A DNA stretch of 64,000 bases from Mrakia gelida (Eukaryota; Basidiomycota; Tremellomycetes; Cystofilobasidiales; Mrakiaceae): assembly GCA_024345305.1 (NCBI GenBank), contig BRON01000009.1, positions 620,001-684,000 of the forward strand, given 5' to 3'. Position numbers and translations under genes: made by a program. The notes beneath the pieces are model-generated. The model had not been told where the DNA came from. It ran no database searches and was given only the letters and a program-made list of their open reading frames with translations. Positions 60,462 through 64,000 of the stretch are shown here, piece by piece (the first letter of the stretch is position 1; each line of letters begins with the position of its first letter).

Positions 60462-63100
60462 TCACCTCGAGTCCTCGTCCGACTCTTCCTTCGGCTCGGG
60501 AGATGCAGGAGGATCGCAACGAGGAGTAGATGTGAACTGCGTTTTCCAAGAGAGACGCGACGGAGTTAGATCCGAGGACAAATCGAGGAGACGTGAGCGG
60601 CAACACTCACCTCGAGTCCAAGCCAGGTTCGAAGACGAGCTGCCTTATCGAGGAACCAGTCCCAGACGCTGTCCTGGACGTTCGAAGAGGCACAACAGTC
60701 AGCATCTAGGGTATCGAGGAGGAGGGAGAGGTACTCACTCCAACGAAGAAGTAGACCAGTCCGAAGAGAATCGCCAAGTTGTGATTCAGATCGACGCCCT
60801 CCCACCTCGTCTCGTACGTCTCGAGAAGGTCCCTCTTGATGAATCGGTAGGCCATGTACTGGAACGGGAGGTAAATGGGATGCCAGTTCTGATAAAAACG
60901 AGATCGAGAAAGACTCAGTCCAAGTCTTGGCGCGACGAGGGAGGAAGAACGAGCGCGACGAGACTCACGAAAGCCATCTGCAGAAACCCGAGACTCGCGA
61001 GTGCGAACGGTGCTGAGGACATGCCGAACGCTCCTTTCGCTCCGAAGGTCGCCTGGATCGTCTCGGCGAGATAGATCTTCTTCGCGTCGGGGATGAAGTA
61101 CCAGGAGGGAGTGAGAGAGCGAGTCTCCGAGGGATTTTGAAGGAGTCGAGCGATGGTCTTTTGAGCTCGAGGGAGAACGAAGAAGGAGTGATGGGCCTGT
61201 CGGACGACGGCTTCGGTGGCACATGCTACAGAAAAGAAAGGAGCGGGTCAGCTAAGCGGAAGAAGGAGCCAGATGGAAAGGAAAGGAGCTGACCTGTCAG
61301 GATGAAGACGAGGAAGTGGAAAACTCCAGTCGACGTCTTCTTCGGTTCCTCGACCGCGGGAGGAGGTCCAGAGATGGCCCAGCTGGAGTTGATCGATCCA
61401 GGAATATCGCCTGAGCAAGCGAAGATTTGTGAAAGTGGTCAGTGATCGAGAAGAAGGTAGATAAGGAAGAGGGGACGAACGAAGGTACAGCCAGTTGCGC
61501 TTCAACAAACTCCACACCCCTCGCTCGTCGAAGTAGGGATAAGCGAAGAAGCCTGAAGAGAGGAAGAGAGGTCAGAGACAGAAGCGAGAGGGTTCATCAT
61601 GCAAAGGACGTGCCGAAGACTGCGAGAGCCCCCAAGTTCGAGAAGAGGTGATGGCGGCTGGTGTGGCTAAGGAGACAAAACGAGACGGAGCGGTCGTCAG
61701 ACCATCGAAGAGCTCCTTGGCCGGACGACAGACGATGGAGAAAGAACTCTACTTACCCAAACATTAGAGAGTGAGCGTACGACCTCCTGAAAGGGGTCCA
61801 GCTGACGGCGAGGAAGCGGTCGAGAGCTCCCAGCAGCGAACGCGACGCGCCAGGTCTCGCTCCAGCTGACTTGACGGCGAAGATCGCTGATGCCACGAGT
61901 CCTAGCGCGAGAGTTACGTTAGACCATCCAGCCAAGGCTCCGAGTTGGATAGCCACCTGAGAGAAAGAGAGGAAAAGGGACGAAGAGCGAGGACAGGGAA
62001 ACGACGTGACGGTCAGCGAGCAAGATGGGGACCGCCTGTAGGAGAACGATTCTCACGTTTCCACACGGATCGATACGAGCTTCAACCTCCTGAGTAGCGT
62101 ATGCTGCACCGAGGTAGAGCACGAAAGTGGTGAAGAGGGCGATCTGAGCGAGAAAGAGACGGGGCGACGGGTGGTCAGACGCAGCTCTGACCGAAATCGA
62201 GACGAACCGGACCGAGGACTCACAGAGAGAGGGACAACACTTCGAAATCCATCATCAACGTTCGGCTTGAAGAACCCAAAGATGGTCTTCGCCGAAGAAG
62301 ACGAAGGAGAGCGGACAGGACGAGTGACGACGAACTCGTCCCAAACCTCTCTCCCCTTCAACGTCTTCTGCCCTACCTCCTCCCACCAGGTCTGCAACTC
62401 ATCGTTCGACGAGCTTCCGTCCATCGATACGTATCCCTTCCCCTTACAATCTAGCTGGTAGAGCTTGATCCGTCGATTCCACTCTGCCTGCTTTACAACG
62501 TCGCTCAGCTCTAGTTTCTCCTCCCTCGTCAACGTCGAGCGAGGTCGACTATTGAGCTCCTTCCAACGTTGGAATCCGTGAAGCGGGGGTGTTGATGCGA
62601 GTATCGGTTCTTCTGTCTCAACTTCGGGTTGAGGAGGCGGAGGAGGAGGAGGGGAGGGTTGGGCTGAGGACGAGCGACGACGTTGGCTCGAGAAAGGAGT
62701 TGAGCTCGAGGAAAGAGGTGGTCGAGATGAACGAGGAGAGTGGGGTGGGAAAGGAGTGAGAGGTGCCGAGTTGGTTGTTGGTTTTGACCTCGAGCTGGGT
62801 TTGGTAGTGGAGTAGGATCTTAATACAGGAGGGGCAGGAGGAGGGGAGGAGGCGAAGAGGGAACGAGGCTGAATGGAAGAGGTCCACGAACGGGGTTCAG
62901 CACATTAGTACAGAGCGAGAGTGGAAAATTCGAAGGTTCGAGCTTACAGGTTTACATATACTGAAGAGCCCAGAGGGTTTGATTGAAGTGGAGCACGACC
63001 GAAGGGAGGAGGGGATGGTTGGGGAGATGAAGGAGGAGGAGGACGAAGCAGAACGAGCGGGTGCGAGAGCGATCCTAGGGAGGAACGAAGGGAAACTCAT
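60462..63100 (-). CDS. mitochondrial rhomboid-like membrane protein with degenerate active site (probable)
   Basis: The ATG at 63100 starts MSFPSFLPRIALAPARSASS, a Ser/Arg/Ala mitochondrial presequence, then a Pro-rich linker and a charged domain (REEKLELSDVVKQAEWNRRI). Several membrane segments follow. RSYAHSLMFGHTSRHHLFSN then LGALAVFG resembles the rhomboid HxxxHxxxN-type helix. FHFLVFILTACATEAVVRQ lies before TFGAKGAFG, at the place of GASGA. NHNLAILFG matches the HxxxxLFG around the catalytic His. If aligned correctly, the catalytic Ser is Lys, making this a PARL/Pcp1-like pseudoprotease. About ten exons; the last two give DSVWDWFLDKAARLR and an acidic tail ending EESDEDSR, TGA 60462-60464. 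One intron (61613-61553) seems to be GC-AG. The membrane protein with presequence is firm; rhomboid kinship is moderate. Confidence 0.55.
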
Positions 63101-63699
63101 TCAAGAGCTCCGATAGATGATGGAGGGTAGCCAGGTGTTGGTTCCGAGGAGGGTTGAGGTGCTGACTTGGAGGTTCGAAGCTCCTAGGGTGCGTCGGCGT
63201 TGCGATGAAGGGAAGGGAGGGAGGGAAGTTGAGCTCGCACTTTTCGCTTCGATGACTTCCCTCCCGTCTTCCACACCAAAACCTGCTAATTTGTGCCAGC
63301 TCGTCTTCCAAGGTTCTCAAGTGGCTCGGGACTGAACTCCTCCTCAGACGTACCAACCAGGAAATCGCTTCGTCTCCTCAACCTTCGACGACTCTCGCAG
63401 ATGGACGCTTCTCGACTCCCCTCGATCCTTTCACGTTGACTCGACCTCCGACTCTTTCATTGCTCCCGAGCCTCTTCCCAGCCAACCCAAGCGTCCTCTT
63501 TGACATCAAGAACAACATCAGCTCCTATCTCCTCGCGAGCAATCCCTCGTTCACGTTTTCTCGCGATTCCAACCACCTCGACCCGCGCTGAACCTCCTCT
63601 TCGTCCCGCCTTGTTGTCGTTGTCCTTGTCCGCCACCTCCTCTCTTCAGCTCCTCCCCTATCTTCACCCCTGATCCATCTATCCTCGTCTCAGCTCCTC
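63101..63699. promoter_or_regulatory. divergent intergenic region, rhomboid-like / unknown plus-strand gene
   Basis: The region between the two divergent starts. An ATG at 63253 opens a short frame (MTSLPSSTPKPANLCQLVFQ), and downstream segments up to 63590 have open frames (for example LFPANPSVLFDIKNNISSYL) with possible splice sites. I could not build one consistent gene, so 5' leader exons of the gene at 63700 or a small separate gene remain possible. Confidence 0.3.
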
Positions 63700-64000
63700 A
63701 TGTTTCTTAAACGCTCCCTCACTCGCCGCTCAGCTCAAGTGCAAACTCCTCCCTCCAGCTCCTCCCGCCCCTCCTCGCTCTCTGCACCTTCGCCTCTCTC
63801 CACCTCGACGGATCCTCCCCGCTTCCACCAAGTCCGTAAGACACTCCGAAGACTCCTCTTCTCGACGCCCTCGACACCGTCGAGAAAAAGGATATCAGTC
63901 GCTGTGAGTCGCCTTCGTGCCTCTCCAGTCGCAGCCCTCGCTTCATCCTGCTTTCCTTTAGCTGACCTTCCCTCTTCTACCCGCTCTGCTCCTAGGACAT
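63700..64000 (+). CDS. 5' end of an unknown gene (partial)
   Basis: The ATG at 63700 opens MFLKRSLTRRSAQVQTPPSS and a Ser/Pro/Arg-rich exon ending RKRISVA at a GTGAGT donor (63904). A good intron follows (CTGAC, CTCCTAG) and the next exon starts at 63996, leaving the window. The basic, Ser-rich N-terminus could be a mitochondrial presequence or a disordered nuclear region. No family can be named from 68 residues. Confidence 0.5.
   Translation, partial: MFLKRSLTRRSAQVQTPPSSSSRPSSLSAPSPLSTSTDPPRFHQVRKTLRRLLFSTPSTPSRKRISVAVSRLRASPVAALASSCFPLADLPSSTRSAPRT

Noticed and set aside
54133..63100. A biosynthetic gene cluster around the 2OG dioxygenase
   Set aside because: Neighbours are an RRM-like protein, a VWA protein and a rhomboid-like protein; no synthase, P450, transporter or cluster regulator is adjacent.

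Overview
The window reads as nuclear DNA of an intron-rich basidiomycete yeast-like fungus. A pucciniomycotine lineage such as Rhodotorula, Sporobolomyces or Microbotryomycetes is the best guess, by inference from style rather than by any search. Genes are tightly packed on both strands. Almost every gene is cut by introns of about 50-120 nt with GTNNGT-type donors, a CTGAC-like branch site 15-35 nt before the acceptor, and a pyrimidine-rich CAG acceptor. A sizeable minority of donors are GTTCGT instead of GTGAGT/GTAAGT. The protein set is eukaryotic and fungal. I saw no tRNA, rRNA, transposon, CRISPR array or virus.

Layout. 1-9968: a divergent bZIP factor (-), an F-box protein (-), a TCP11/Sok1-like protein (+) and a secreted two-domain fasciclin protein (+). 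10155-19005: a short-chain dehydrogenase (-) and the large endosome/Golgi scaffold MON2 (-). 19134-27762: an F-box protein (+), a Ych1/Ibp1-type rhodanese phosphatase (+), the COX20 assembly factor (-), proteasome-lid DSS1/SEM1 (+) and the Rpl10 chaperone SQT1 (+). 28389-40702: a secreted aspartic protease (+), an Sgs1/BLM-type RecQ helicase (-) and the 25S rRNA m5C methyltransferase RCM1/NSUN5 (-). 40859-42642: small, poorly resolved plus-strand genes. 43223-50188: an SR-type cyclophilin (-) and the spliceosomal DEAH helicase PRP2 (+), sharing a 140-bp divergent promoter. 50558-59953: an RRM-like protein, a 2OG-Fe(II) dioxygenase and a VWA protein, all +. 60462-64000: a mitochondrial rhomboid-like protein (-) and the 5' end of an unknown gene (+).

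This is mostly a housekeeping region with no operon-like cluster. Functional links are limited to the spliceosome-related pair at 43-50 kb, the ribosome-assembly genes (SQT1, RCM1) and mitochondrial genes (COX20, rhomboid-like).

The most unusual material is in gene architecture. Micro-exons of 4, 6, 9, 9 and 10 nt restore conserved catalytic or family motifs. A VWA gene has a tandem array of same-phase repeat exons. There is a probable GC-AG intron, several splice sites sit next to in-frame stops, and the palindrome GACGCGTC recurs, often next to intron branch sites. The most interesting protein is the mitochondrial rhomboid-like one, whose catalytic Ser appears replaced by Lys. Exon coordinates were worked out by eye from splice consensus and reading frame and need RNA-seq confirmation.
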